Of a DNA stretch of 64,000 nucleotides, positions 52,834 through 61,050 are shown one piece after another; the first letter of the stretch is position 1; each line of letters opens with the position of its first letter. Origin of the DNA: Gammaproteobacteria bacterium 28-57-27 (GTDB taxonomy: Bacteria > Pseudomonadota > Gammaproteobacteria > Halothiobacillales > Halothiobacillaceae); assembly GCA_002281735.1 (NCBI GenBank), contig NCGK01000002.1, positions 1 to 64,000 on the forward strand, in the 5' to 3' direction. Under the pieces are notes generated by a model that did no database searches, was not told the DNA's origin, and worked only from the letters and a program-made list of their open reading frames with translations. Made by a program: the position numbers and the translations under genes.

Positions 52834-53840
52834 TAGTCGATGTCCTCGACGGCAGAGCTGCCGCCACAACGATCACTCTGGGTATCACCCAATACATCGC
52901 CCAACATGGGATGCGAGTTCAAAAAATCCACCGCCAGCAGAGGCTTGCCGCCGGGGCGTTGCAATTGTTGAATGCGCAGGATGCCCGCGCCGGTCGCTAT
53001 GTCCACGCCGTCGCGGTGGGTGGCCAGCACACGACCCGGTGTCTCATCCTCCCCATCAATGGCCTGGTCAATGGCTCGGTCAATAGCGTGGGCACGCCAG
53101 ATACGCAGGGTTTCGCCCTTCCAGCGCGTTTCCGCCACGGGCCAGGGGTTAAACGCCATGACGCGGCGCGCCAGCTCGCTGGCGGGCCGCGACCAGTCCA
53201 ACAGCGCCTCGGCCTTGTCCAATTTTTTGGCATAGCTCACCAAGGCATCATCCTGAACTTCGCCCGTCAATGCTCCCGTCAGTAACACGGGCAAATGCTG
53301 CATCAACAGCGCTGCGCCCATCTCGGCCAGGCGATCATGCAGGTCTTGCGCCGTATCGTGCGGCGTAATCGGGCAGGCCGATTTGGCCAGCATATTGCCG
53401 GTATCCAGTCCCACGTCCATTTGCATCAGCGTGATCCCTGTTTCGGTGTCGCCGCATTCAATCGCACGCTGAATAGGTGCCGCACCGCGCCAGCGCGGCA
53501 GCAGGGAAGCGTGCAAATTCACGCAGCCATGCGTGGGCATGTCCAGCACCACCTTGGGCAACAGCAGGCCATAGGCCGCGACCACCATCAAATCCGCTGC
53601 CAGTGCGGCCAGCTCACGCTGTGCCTCGTCATTACGCAGACTGGGCGGCTGAAACACCGGAATGCCAGCCTCCAGCGCGGCTTGCTTGACCGGACTGGCC
53701 GTGAGTTTGCGCCCGCGACCCGCCGGACGATCCGGTTGAGTGTACACCGCCACCACGTTTGCGCCCGCAGCGAGCAGGGCACGTAGCGCAGGGACAGCAA
53801 AATCCGGTGTACCGGCGTAAATAATGCGGGGTTTGCTCAT
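52833..53840 (-). CDS. fmt: Methionyl-tRNA formyltransferase
   Basis: Formylates initiator Met-tRNA using 10-formyltetrahydrofolate; peptide deformylase (def, just upstream) later removes the formyl group. MSKPRIIYAGTPDFAVPALR, QPDRPAGRG, the catalytic NLHASLLPRWRGAAPI (Asn and His) and DTGNML are all characteristic. It is 335 aa from ATG 53840; the longer frame to 53867 lacks support. A short run of direct repeats in the C-terminal domain encodes IDRAIDQAID. Confidence 0.95.
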   Translation of the reverse strand: MSKPRIIYAGTPDFAVPALRALLAAGANVVAVYTQPDRPAGRGRKLTASPVKQAALEAGIPVFQPPSLRNDEAQRELAALAADLMVVAAYGLLLPKVVLDMPTHGCVNLHASLLPRWRGAAPIQRAIECGDTETGITLMQMDVGLDTGNMLAKSACPITPHDTAQDLHDRLAEMGAALLMQHLPVLLTGALTGEVQDDALVSYAKKLDKAEALLDWSRPASELARRVMAFNPWPVAETRWKGETLRIWRAHAIDRAIDQAIDGEDETPGRVLATHRDGVDIATGAGILRIQQLQRPGGKPLLAVDFLNSHPMLGDVLGDTQSDRCGGSSAVEDID

Positions 53841-53883
53841 GTCGTTCTCAGAAAATGCAAAGGCCAAGGAAAAAACAAAAGTC

Positions 53884-54010
53884 AGCCACAGAGATCACAG
53901 AGGACACAGAGTCTTCTTGGGCATGGACGGAAGGGAATCTTTAAATAGGACTTACGCAGAATGGAGTACAACCAACGCCTATCTCTGTGTTCTCTGTGAC
54001 CTCAGTGGCT
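53884..54010. repeat. CACAGAG-type inverted repeat, copy 2
   Basis: AGCCACAGAGATCACAGAGG... (53884-53911) faces the segment 53983-54010 as an inverted repeat with 25 of 28 matches, with A-rich flanks. It belongs to the same family as 30549-30624. The interior includes TAGGACTTACGCA (53947-53959), a half copy of the end of the element at 54646-54749. It lies between def and fmt, both leftward. Confidence 0.8.
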
Positions 54011-54016
54011 AAAAAA

Positions 54017-54523
54017 CTACTCACGCTCACGTTTCTGCAGTTTGTCGTATTTCTTCAATGCACGCTCGCGCTTGAGAGGTGAAATGTGGTCAATAAACAA
54101 CCGTCCATTCAGATGATCCAGTTCATGCTGGATACACACCGCCAGCAAACCGCCGGTTTCGAGTGTGCATTCCTTGCCGTCGAGATCTTGATAACGCACG
54201 CGCACCCAGTCTTTGCGCGTGACTTTTTCGTTGATTCCCGGAATGGAAAGGCAGCCCTCTTCCATCTCCTCAATGCCTTCGGAGGCGAGGATTTCCGCGT
54301 TTACCAGCACCAGCGGCTGATTTTTTTCCTCGGAAACATCAATCACCGCAAGTTTTTGATGCACATCCACCTGCGTGGCGGCCAAGCCTATGCCGGGCGC
54401 GTCGTACATGGTGGCAAACATATCGGTAACCAAGCGACGCAAATTCTCATCAAAAACATCCACGCGCTGCGCCACCTTGCGCAGATTGGGATGCGGATAA
54501 AGCAAAATAGGCAGGCAGGCCAT
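54017..54523 (-). CDS. def: Peptide deformylase
   Basis: Removes the N-formyl group from nascent proteins. The 168-residue enzyme has all three active-site motifs: [18 protein letters not shown] (metal-binding Cys) and QHELDHLNG (two metal-binding His and the catalytic Glu). It begins [20 protein letters not shown]. It precedes fmt in the usual order, with a repeat element in between. Confidence 0.97.
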   Translation of the reverse strand: MACLPILLYPHPNLRKVAQRVDVFDENLRRLVTDMFATMYDAPGIGLAATQVDVHQKLAVIDVSEEKNQPLVLVNAEILASEGIEEMEEGCLSIPGINEKVTRKDWVRVRYQDLDGKECTLETGGLLAVCIQHELDHLNGRLFIDHISPLKRERALKKYDKLQKRERE

Positions 54524-54846
54524 AGACGAAAAACACCCTCAAGGTTGGAAAGTTACGCTACACGTGCATTGTGTGCCGTATGGCGGCGTTGTTTCAATGT
54601 CAGTGCATTGTCACCCGAACACAGAATATGGTTTAGAGTTACGCATAGGACTTACGCAAAACCGCCCCAGCGGCGTTCAAACGCCTCGCCGTACTCGGTG
54701 TACTGTCTTCGGCGTTTTGCCTTGCTGGAACACTTTTGCGTAAGTCCTGACATATCTTTTTTTACGGACTTTGATAGCGTAAACACGCCAAACAAGTGTT
54801 TATATGCTATCAATCCCGAAGTACACCTGCGCCAGATGGAACCACT
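54524..54846. other. Divergent intergenic region between def and the LysM gene
   Basis: This 323-bp gap should hold outward promoters for def (leftward) and the LysM lipoprotein (rightward). It contains the inverted-repeat element at 54646-54749, listed separately. TTGATAGCGTAAACACGCCA-like and TATGCTATC strings near 54771-54810 are AT-rich candidates for the rightward promoter, but I cannot fix boxes. I see no gene here; the open frame on the minus strand covers the repeat. Confidence 0.4.
54646..54749. repeat. Inverted-repeat element with AGGACTTACGCAAAA ends
   Basis: AGGACTTACGCAAAA (54647-54661) is a perfect 15-nt reverse complement of TTTTGCGTAAGTCCT (54734-54748). The roughly 104-bp element holds no gene but contains GGCGTT/AACGCC palindromes. 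A CAT trinucleotide flanks both sides at slightly different distance, too short to count as a target duplication. It looks like an internally deleted insertion sequence or MITE. A half copy of the end is at 53947-53959. Confidence 0.75.
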
Positions 54847-56097
54847 ATGCACCCCAAGACACGCCGCTCAATGAAATTAAACGCCACAAAACTTAATGCC
54901 GCGACGTTCCACACGATGTTCCACACAAGATTTCCGTGGAGCTTGCTGGCCGTGCCCTTGTTGCTGTCGGCCTGTGCCAGCGCGCCGGATGCGCCGGTTG
55001 AGCCCGCCGCCACCGCAAGCGCGGCTCAGGCTGCACCGGCTCCTGTGGTTGCACCCTTAGCCAGCGCACAGCCCTTCCGCAAGCAAGCGCCGCTGATGTA
55101 TACCGTGCAAAAGGGTGACACCCTGTGGGGCTTGGCGCAGAAATTTCTTAACAACCCCGCCGATTGGCGCAAAATTTGGTATGCCAATCCGCAGGTGCGT
55201 AATCCGGATTTGATTTTCCCCGGTGATCAGCTGGAAATTGTGACCATCCATGGGCAGCAGCGTCTGAGCAAGAAGATTGTGCCGCATGTGCGTATTTCGC
55301 CGTTGGATAAAGCCATTCCAACCCTGCCTTTCGATATGTTGAAGGGCTTCCTTTCTTATCCGCAAATTATCGAAGTGCCGCTACTGAACGATGCCCCGCG
55401 CATTGTAGGCTCGCCGTCAGATCGCTTGATTCTGGGGGCGGGCGACCGTTTTTATGCCTACGGATCCGCCCTGAAGCCAGATGAGTTGCTGGCCGTGATG
55501 CGCCCCAAGAGCATGCTGTATGACCCGGTAAGCGGCGAGGCCTTGGGTTATGAAATGGATGCTCTTGGTGTCGCGCGGGTGATTGTCAACGACGACCCGG
55601 CCACGCTTTCGCTGGTTAAGGCCAATATGCAAGTCGGTGCCAATGACCGCTTGGTGGCCATTCCGCCGGTGTTGACCCATGACTTGGTTTTGCTGCCCCC
55701 GCGTGATGACCTGCAAGCCGTGGTGATCTCCTTGCCGGAGCAGCTGACGCGGATTGGTCAGTGGCAGATTGCGGCGATTAACGCCGGTAAGCGCGAAGGG
55801 GTCGAGCCGGGGCAGGTGTTGCGTATTTCACGCCCAGGTACCGAAGGCTCCATCGACACCACGCCGATTGTGGATATGCGTGCGGTGCAAGACGCCTCAC
55901 CCTTCCCGCCGAATGATGGCAAGCCGTCGATTGTGGAAATGTCTAGCAGCGCCTCCTTCCCGTTGCCAGCCAAGCCACTGGGAGATGCGGTGGTCTTTCT
56001 GGTTTATGAGCGCGTGAGCTATGCCCTGATTACCCAGACCACGCGCACAGTGCGGGTGGGTGACTGCATGGGTTCGGCATCGACCATGTGCCACTAA
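54847..56097 (+). CDS. LysM-domain lipoprotein
   Basis: An envelope protein of about 416 aa that probably binds peptidoglycan. A long basic N-terminus leads to a hydrophobic stretch and lipobox LLSAC. A single LysM domain follows: MYTVQKGDTLWGLAQKFLNN, then WRKIWYANPQVRNPDLIFPG. The remaining roughly 270 residues are a beta-rich region without recognised motifs. This gene commonly precedes dprA in proteobacteria. The start may be ATG 54847 or ATG 54871; the latter gives a more usual signal peptide. Confidence 0.87.
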   Translation: MHPKTRRSMKLNATKLNAATFHTMFHTRFPWSLLAVPLLLSACASAPDAPVEPAATASAAQAAPAPVVAPLASAQPFRKQAPLMYTVQKGDTLWGLAQKFLNNPADWRKIWYANPQVRNPDLIFPGDQLEIVTIHGQQRLSKKIVPHVRISPLDKAIPTLPFDMLKGFLSYPQIIEVPLLNDAPRIVGSPSDRLILGAGDRFYAYGSALKPDELLAVMRPKSMLYDPVSGEALGYEMDALGVARVIVNDDPATLSLVKANMQVGANDRLVAIPPVLTHDLVLLPPRDDLQAVVISLPEQLTRIGQWQIAAINAGKREGVEPGQVLRISRPGTEGSIDTTPIVDMRAVQDASPFPPNDGKPSIVEMSSSASFPLPAKPLGDAVVFLVYERVSYALITQTTRTVRVGDCMGSASTMCH

Positions 56098-56136
56098 GCG
56101 GCATGTCGCCTGCATCAATCCGGGGCTTTGGCTTCG

Positions 56137-57273
56137 ATGTTGAGTGACTTGGCGGCGCAGGCATGGCTTGCTCTTATCCACGCGCCGGGACTGGGTTCCC
56201 GGCGTTTTTTGCGTTTGTGGGAGCTGTTGCCCGATGCGCAGGGCATTCTTGCCGCGCCGGCGTCCTTGTGGCGCGAGGCCGGTTTGAATGCCGAGAGTAT
56301 TGCTGCCTTGCGTCAGCCCGATCAGGCGCGGATTGATAACACCTTGGCGTGGTTGGCCGAGGCGCAACGTGCTCTGGTTGCCTACGATGATGTGCGCTAC
56401 CCGGATACGCTACGCGTCATGACGGATCCGCCACTGGCGCTGTTTGTCATGGGCAATACCGAGTTGCTGCACCATCCCAGCCTGGCCATTGTTGGCACAC
56501 GCCACCCCACGCCGGGCGGGGCGCAGAATGCACGTGCCTTTGCGCGTGATTTGGCCGGGCGGGGGGTGTGTATCGCCAGCGGGCTGGCACAGGGCATTGA
56601 CGCCGAGGCGCATCAAGGCGCGCTTGAGGCACAGGGCTACACACTGGCCGTGGTCGGCACGGGGATTGATCGCGTTTATCCAGCACAACACCGCGAACTG
56701 GCGCATGCCATTGTGAACCAAGCTGGACTGATCGTGAGCGAGCTGCCACTGGGTACGCCGCCACAACCCAGTCATTTTCCACGACGTAACCGCATCATGG
56801 CAGCGCTAAGTCTGGGAACGCTGGTAGTGGAGGCTGCACCGCAAAGCGGTTCGCTGATTACCGCACGCCTGGCCAGCGAGCTGGGGCGCGAGGTGTTTGC
56901 CATCCCCGGCTCGATCCACAACCCCATGGCGCGCGGTTGTCATCAACTGATCCGACAGGGTGCCAAGCTGGTCGAGTCCAGTGCCGACATTCTCGAAGAG
57001 CTGGCAGCGCAGCTACAAACCCATCGAGTTCGCGCGGATATTGCGCCCGTCGAGAGCCTATCCCCTGCACTACCCAACCTGCCTGAAGATCACGCGCGCT
57101 TGCTGGATGCGATGGGTTTCGATCCAGTGAGTGTGGATACCCTGGTCGAGCGTAGCGGATTGACCGCAGCAGAGGTTTCCTCCATCCTCTTAATAACCCA
57201 GCTGCAAGGCCACATTAGCCCACTGGCGGGTGGCCTGTACGCCCGCTCATCACCTCCTACTACCCAAGATTGA
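56137..57273 (+). CDS. dprA: DNA processing protein DprA
   Basis: DprA protects incoming single-stranded DNA and loads RecA during natural transformation. The 378-residue protein has the Rossmann core LAIVGTRHPTPGGAQNARAF, IASGLAQGIDAEAH, VVGTGIDRVYP and FPRRNRIMAALS, an N-terminal SAM-like domain, and a C-terminal winged-helix (DPVSVDTLVERSGLTAAEVS). ATG 56137 is chosen; TTG 56128 is the frame start. smg follows after 9 nt. Confidence 0.94.
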   Translation: MLSDLAAQAWLALIHAPGLGSRRFLRLWELLPDAQGILAAPASLWREAGLNAESIAALRQPDQARIDNTLAWLAEAQRALVAYDDVRYPDTLRVMTDPPLALFVMGNTELLHHPSLAIVGTRHPTPGGAQNARAFARDLAGRGVCIASGLAQGIDAEAHQGALEAQGYTLAVVGTGIDRVYPAQHRELAHAIVNQAGLIVSELPLGTPPQPSHFPRRNRIMAALSLGTLVVEAAPQSGSLITARLASELGREVFAIPGSIHNPMARGCHQLIRQGAKLVESSADILEELAAQLQTHRVRADIAPVESLSPALPNLPEDHARLLDAMGFDPVSVDTLVERSGLTAAEVSSILLITQLQGHISPLAGGLYARSSPPTTQD

Positions 57274-57282
57274 TTCCTGCGC

Positions 57283-57840
57283 ATGAAAGAAAACGTCCTT
57301 GATGTCCTGTTGTACCTGTTTGAGTACTACATGGCCGACAACCCCGGTCAGCCGCTGGATTCCGATCGTGACGCACTCGAATCCCGCTTGGTTGAAGCCG
57401 GCTTTACCACCGCAGAAATCCGCAAAGCCTTTGGTTGGATGGATACCCTGTGGCAACGCCGTAGCCTGACTCCGATGGCGCTCCAGCATGGGCGCAATAC
57501 TGCCCATGCTGATGAAGCGGCCGATGCAGTGCTCGATGAAGGTGTGCTGGCGCAGCCGCTGAAGTTGCCCAGCATACGCATTTATGTGGGTGAAGAGCTC
57601 GCGCGCCTTGACACCGACTGCCGGGGCTTCCTGCTGTTTCTGGAAAGCATAGGTATTCTCAGCCCCGTCAACCGTGAGTTAGTCATTGAACGCGTGCTGG
57701 CGCTGCCGGAAGAAGAGCTGGATGTCGAGCGCCTCAAATGGCTGGTGTTGCTCGTGCTGTTCACTCAGCCCGGTGAGGAAGAGGCCTATGCCTGGATGGA
57801 AGAGTTGGTCTACGACAATCTCAGCGGATACATGCACTGA
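57283..57840 (+). CDS. smg: Smg family (DUF494) protein
   Basis: A 185-residue acidic cytoplasmic protein starting MKENVLDVLLYLFEYYMADN, the Smg/DUF494 signature. FLLFLESIGILSPVNRELVI and the ending EELVYDNLSGYMH are also conserved. The function is not established, but the gene is nearly always next to dprA and topA. It ends by overlapping topA by one base. Confidence 0.93.
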   Translation: MKENVLDVLLYLFEYYMADNPGQPLDSDRDALESRLVEAGFTTAEIRKAFGWMDTLWQRRSLTPMALQHGRNTAHADEAADAVLDEGVLAQPLKLPSIRIYVGEELARLDTDCRGFLLFLESIGILSPVNRELVIERVLALPEEELDVERLKWLVLLVLFTQPGEEEAYAWMEELVYDNLSGYMH

Positions 57841-60440
57841 TGAGCAAGCATCTGGTTGTGGTCGAATCGCCCGCCAAGGCCAAAACGATCAAAAAATACC
57901 TCGGAGCCGACTTTGAAGTCGTGGCTTCGTATGGTCATGTGCGCGATCTGGTGCCGAAGGAGGGCGCAGTTGACCCGACGCACGACTTCGCCATGCGCTA
58001 TGAGGTGATTGAGCGCAACGCCAAACATGTCGATGCGATCAAAAAATTGCTGGCCAAGGCTGATGATATCTACCTCGCACCTGACCCGGACCGTGAAGGT
58101 GAGGCGATTGCCTGGCATCTGGCCGAAATTTTGCGCGACGACCCCAAGCTGGCGCACAAGCCATTGCACCGCGTTACCTTCAACGAAATTACGCAACGAG
58201 CGGTCAAGGAAGCCATCGCCGCGCCGCGTGCCATTGCCATGGATTTGGTCAACGCGCAGCAAGCGCGTCGAGCGTTGGATTATCTGGTCGGTTTTAATCT
58301 GTCGCCCTTGCTGTGGCGCAAAATTCAACCCGGCCTGTCCGCCGGGCGCGTGCAAAGCCCGGCCTTGCGCCTGATTGTCGAGCGCGAAGAAGAGATCGAG
58401 GCCTTTGTTGCGCGGGAGTACTGGACGCTGGAAGCGCGTGTCGCCCATGCAGGTGTGGCCTTTGCTGCGCGCCTGACCCAGCTTGCCGGAGATAAGATCG
58501 AGCAATTCTCGATCACCGATGAAACCGCTGCCAATCGGGCGCGCGACAAGCTGATTAAAGCCGCTGGCGGAAAGCTCCTGGTCAAAACGGTCGAGCGCAA
58601 ACAGCGTAAGCGTTACCCTGCGCCGCCATTCACCACCTCTACCCTGCAACAGGAGGCCGTGCGCAAACTCGGCTTTTCTGCCAAGCGCGCCATGAGCACC
58701 GCGCAGCAACTGTATGAGGGTATTGCGCTGGGCGAGCAGGGCAGCGTCGGCCTGATTACCTACATGCGTACCGACTCGGTGAATTTATCCGAAGATGCCT
58801 TGCGCGACATTCGCAGCCTGATTAGCGCGCGTTTTGGCGATGACCACCTGCCTGAAGCGCCGATACGCTACAAAACCAAAGCCAAGAATGCGCAGGAAGC
58901 GCACGAAGCCATCCGCCCCACCGTGGTGACCAATGCGCCGGAGCAGGTCAAGGCTTTCCTCACCAATGACCAGTTCCGCCTGTACGAAATGATCTGGAAG
59001 CGTAGCGTGGCCTGCCAAATGATTCACGCCACGCTGGATACCGTGAGTGTCGATCTGGGGGCAGGTGAGACAGGCTTGTTTCGTGCCACCGGCTCGACCA
59101 TCCGTGACCCCGGCTTTATGCGCGTGTACCGCGAGGACATTGACGAGCCGAGCGCTGACGATGACGAACGCCGCCTGCCGCCGATGGAGGAGGGCGAAAT
59201 CATCCAGTTGGCTGATATTGCCGCCGATCAGCATTTCACCGAGCCGCCGCCGCGCTTCTCGGAAGCCAGCCTGGTGAAAACGCTGGAAGAGTACGGCATC
59301 GGTCGCCCTTCGACCTACGCCAGCATTATTTCCACCCTGCAAGACCGCGAATATGTGCTGCTGGATGCGCGCCGCTTCAAACCGACCGACACCGGGCGCA
59401 TCGTCAGTCGATTCTTGACCGACCATTTCACCCAGTATGTCGATCTGGGCTTTACTGCCGCGCTGGAAGATCAGCTGGATGCCATCTCGCGCGGCGAGGA
59501 AGACTGGATTCCGGTCATGCACAGCTTCTGGAATCCGTTCCAGCTGCGCGTGGCCGACGTGGCCGAAAATGTCAGCCGTCAGGATGTGGCGCAGGCGCGT
59601 GAACTCGGACTCGACCCGGTCAGCGGCAAGCCGGTCTCGGTGCGTTTGGGGCGCTTCGGGCCCTTTGCACAAATCGGCACCAAGGAAGACGAAGACAAAC
59701 CGCGCTTCGCCTCTCTGCGCACCGGCCAGAGCATCGTTACCATCAGCCTGGACGAGGCGCTGGCCTTGTTCACCCTGCCGCGTGATCTGGGCGAACTGCC
59801 CACGGGCGAGCCGGTACAGGTCAGTATTGGCCGCTTCGGGCCGTATGTGAAATATGGCAAAAGCTATGTGTCCTTGGCCAAGACCGATGACCCCTACACC
59901 GTCACCATGGAGCGCGCCATTGAGCTGATCGAGGCCAAACAGCTGGCCGAAGCCAATCGCGTGATTCAGGTGTTCGCCTCGGGTATCCAGGTGTTGAACG
60001 GTCGCTACGGCCCATACATTAGCGATGGCGAAAAGAATGCGCGCATCCCCAAGGATAGCGACCCGAAAAACCTGAGCGAGCTGGAGTGTATCGAGCTGCT
60101 GTCCAAGGCCAAAGCGCCCGCGCCGAAGAAAGCCACGGGTAAGGCCGCGGCTAAAGCAACAGCGAAGAAGCCAGCGGCCAAAAAGACGGCGGCGACCAAG
60201 GCGGCAGACGCCGAGACTGCGACAACCAAACCCGCCGCAAAGAAGGCATCGGCCAGCAAGACGGCGACCAAAACCACGGGTAAGCCAGCGGCTGCGACCA
60301 CGGGCGACGCGGATGCCGTAAAAGCGCCCGCCAAACCTCGCGTCAGCCGCGCCAAGGCCACAGTGAATGCGGAAGATGCCGCTGTGCCAGCCGCAACCAC
60401 CGCCAAGCCCGCCACCCGGCGCAAGACCACTGAAACCTAA
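57840..60440 (+). CDS. topA: DNA topoisomerase I with lysine/alanine-rich tail
   Basis: Relaxes negative supercoils, balancing gyrase. TOPRIM starts LVVVESPAKAKTIKKYLG and has APDPDREGEAIAWHLAE; the active-site Tyr308 is in LITYMRTDSVNLS. Three topoisomerase C-terminal repeats follow (VRLGRFGPFAQIG, VSIGRFGPYVKYG and LNGRYGPYISDG), but the Cys4 zinc fingers of the E. coli type are missing. The final 110 residues or so, from about 757, are a Lys/Ala-rich histone H1-like tail (PAAKKTAATKAADAE) likely to bind DNA nonspecifically. It is 866 aa and starts ATG 57840. Confidence 0.95.
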   Translation: MSKHLVVVESPAKAKTIKKYLGADFEVVASYGHVRDLVPKEGAVDPTHDFAMRYEVIERNAKHVDAIKKLLAKADDIYLAPDPDREGEAIAWHLAEILRDDPKLAHKPLHRVTFNEITQRAVKEAIAAPRAIAMDLVNAQQARRALDYLVGFNLSPLLWRKIQPGLSAGRVQSPALRLIVEREEEIEAFVAREYWTLEARVAHAGVAFAARLTQLAGDKIEQFSITDETAANRARDKLIKAAGGKLLVKTVERKQRKRYPAPPFTTSTLQQEAVRKLGFSAKRAMSTAQQLYEGIALGEQGSVGLITYMRTDSVNLSEDALRDIRSLISARFGDDHLPEAPIRYKTKAKNAQEAHEAIRPTVVTNAPEQVKAFLTNDQFRLYEMIWKRSVACQMIHATLDTVSVDLGAGETGLFRATGSTIRDPGFMRVYREDIDEPSADDDERRLPPMEEGEIIQLADIAADQHFTEPPPRFSEASLVKTLEEYGIGRPSTYASIISTLQDREYVLLDARRFKPTDTGRIVSRFLTDHFTQYVDLGFTAALEDQLDAISRGEEDWIPVMHSFWNPFQLRVADVAENVSRQDVAQARELGLDPVSGKPVSVRLGRFGPFAQIGTKEDEDKPRFASLRTGQSIVTISLDEALALFTLPRDLGELPTGEPVQVSIGRFGPYVKYGKSYVSLAKTDDPYTVTMERAIELIEAKQLAEANRVIQVFASGIQVLNGRYGPYISDGEKNARIPKDSDPKNLSELECIELLSKAKAPAPKKATGKAAAKATAKKPAAKKTAATKAADAETATTKPAAKKASASKTATKTTGKPAAATTGDADAVKAPAKPRVSRAKATVNAEDAAVPAATTAKPATRRKTTET

Positions 60441-60455
60441 GCGTGTCCAGTGTGT

Positions 60456-61043
60456 ATGCCAGTAACGTCCCCTCGCGTCACCCCCATCCCCGCGTGGCAG
60501 CTGCGGCGTGCGGCACGTTGGTTGCGAGCGGGTGGCTTGCTGGCCTACCCGACCGAAGCTGTTTTTGGCTTGGGATGCGATCCGCGTAATGACGCTGCGT
60601 TGCGTCGCCTTTTGGCGCTCAAACAACGCACATGGCGCAAGGGGTTGATTTTGATCGCTGACGACGCAGCCCAGTTGGCAAGCTATCTTCAGCCGCAGCC
60701 TGAATCCGTTCAAATGCGCGCCCAGACCAGCTGGCCGGGGGCGACCACCTGGCTGTGGCCGGCACGCCCGCAGGTTTCACTTTGGCTGCGCGGAGCGCAC
60801 CGTAGCCTGGCGGTGCGCATTCCGGCGCACCCTGCGGCACGCGCCCTGTGCCGTGCGTTTGGTCACGCGCTTGTCTCCACCAGCGCCAACCGTGCGGGTC
60901 AACACCCCGCGCGTAACGCCCTGGAGGTGCGTCGCAAGTTGGGGGCACATGCCCCCGTGCTTATTGTGCATGGTGAGGTCAATCGCCGCGCGCGCCCAAG
61001 TCAAATCATAGACTTACTCAGCGGCCAAGCCGTGCGGAGCTAA
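60456..61043 (+). CDS. tsaC: Threonylcarbamoyl-AMP synthase (YrdC/Sua5 domain)
   Basis: Makes threonylcarbamoyl-AMP for the t6A37 modification of tRNAs. The 195-residue protein has the YrdC landmarks: GGLLAYPTEAVFGLGCDP, LKQRTWRKGLILI, SLAVRIPAHP and VSTSANRAGQHPA. It is the single-domain TsaC form without the Sua5 C-terminal extension. ATG 60456 is chosen; GTG 60450 is also in frame. It lies 15 nt after topA, as in many relatives. Confidence 0.9.
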   Translation: MPVTSPRVTPIPAWQLRRAARWLRAGGLLAYPTEAVFGLGCDPRNDAALRRLLALKQRTWRKGLILIADDAAQLASYLQPQPESVQMRAQTSWPGATTWLWPARPQVSLWLRGAHRSLAVRIPAHPAARALCRAFGHALVSTSANRAGQHPARNALEVRRKLGAHAPVLIVHGEVNRRARPSQIIDLLSGQAVRS

Positions 61044-61050
61044 TTCAACG

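Noticed and set aside
54652-54852. 66-codon minus-strand frame across the AGGACTTACGCAAAA element
   Set aside because: Much of it is encoded by the inverted-repeat element and its start lies at the LysM gene start. At most it is a vestige of an insertion sequence.
54086-54874. 262-codon plus-strand frame opposite def
   Set aside because: It is a shadow of def plus intergenic repeat DNA; all deformylase motifs are on the minus strand.
58785-60713. Open frame of 642 codons on the minus strand opposite topA
   Set aside because: topA on the plus strand is unmistakable; the antisense product is Gly/Arg-rich, especially opposite the lysine/alanine tail, and resembles no family.
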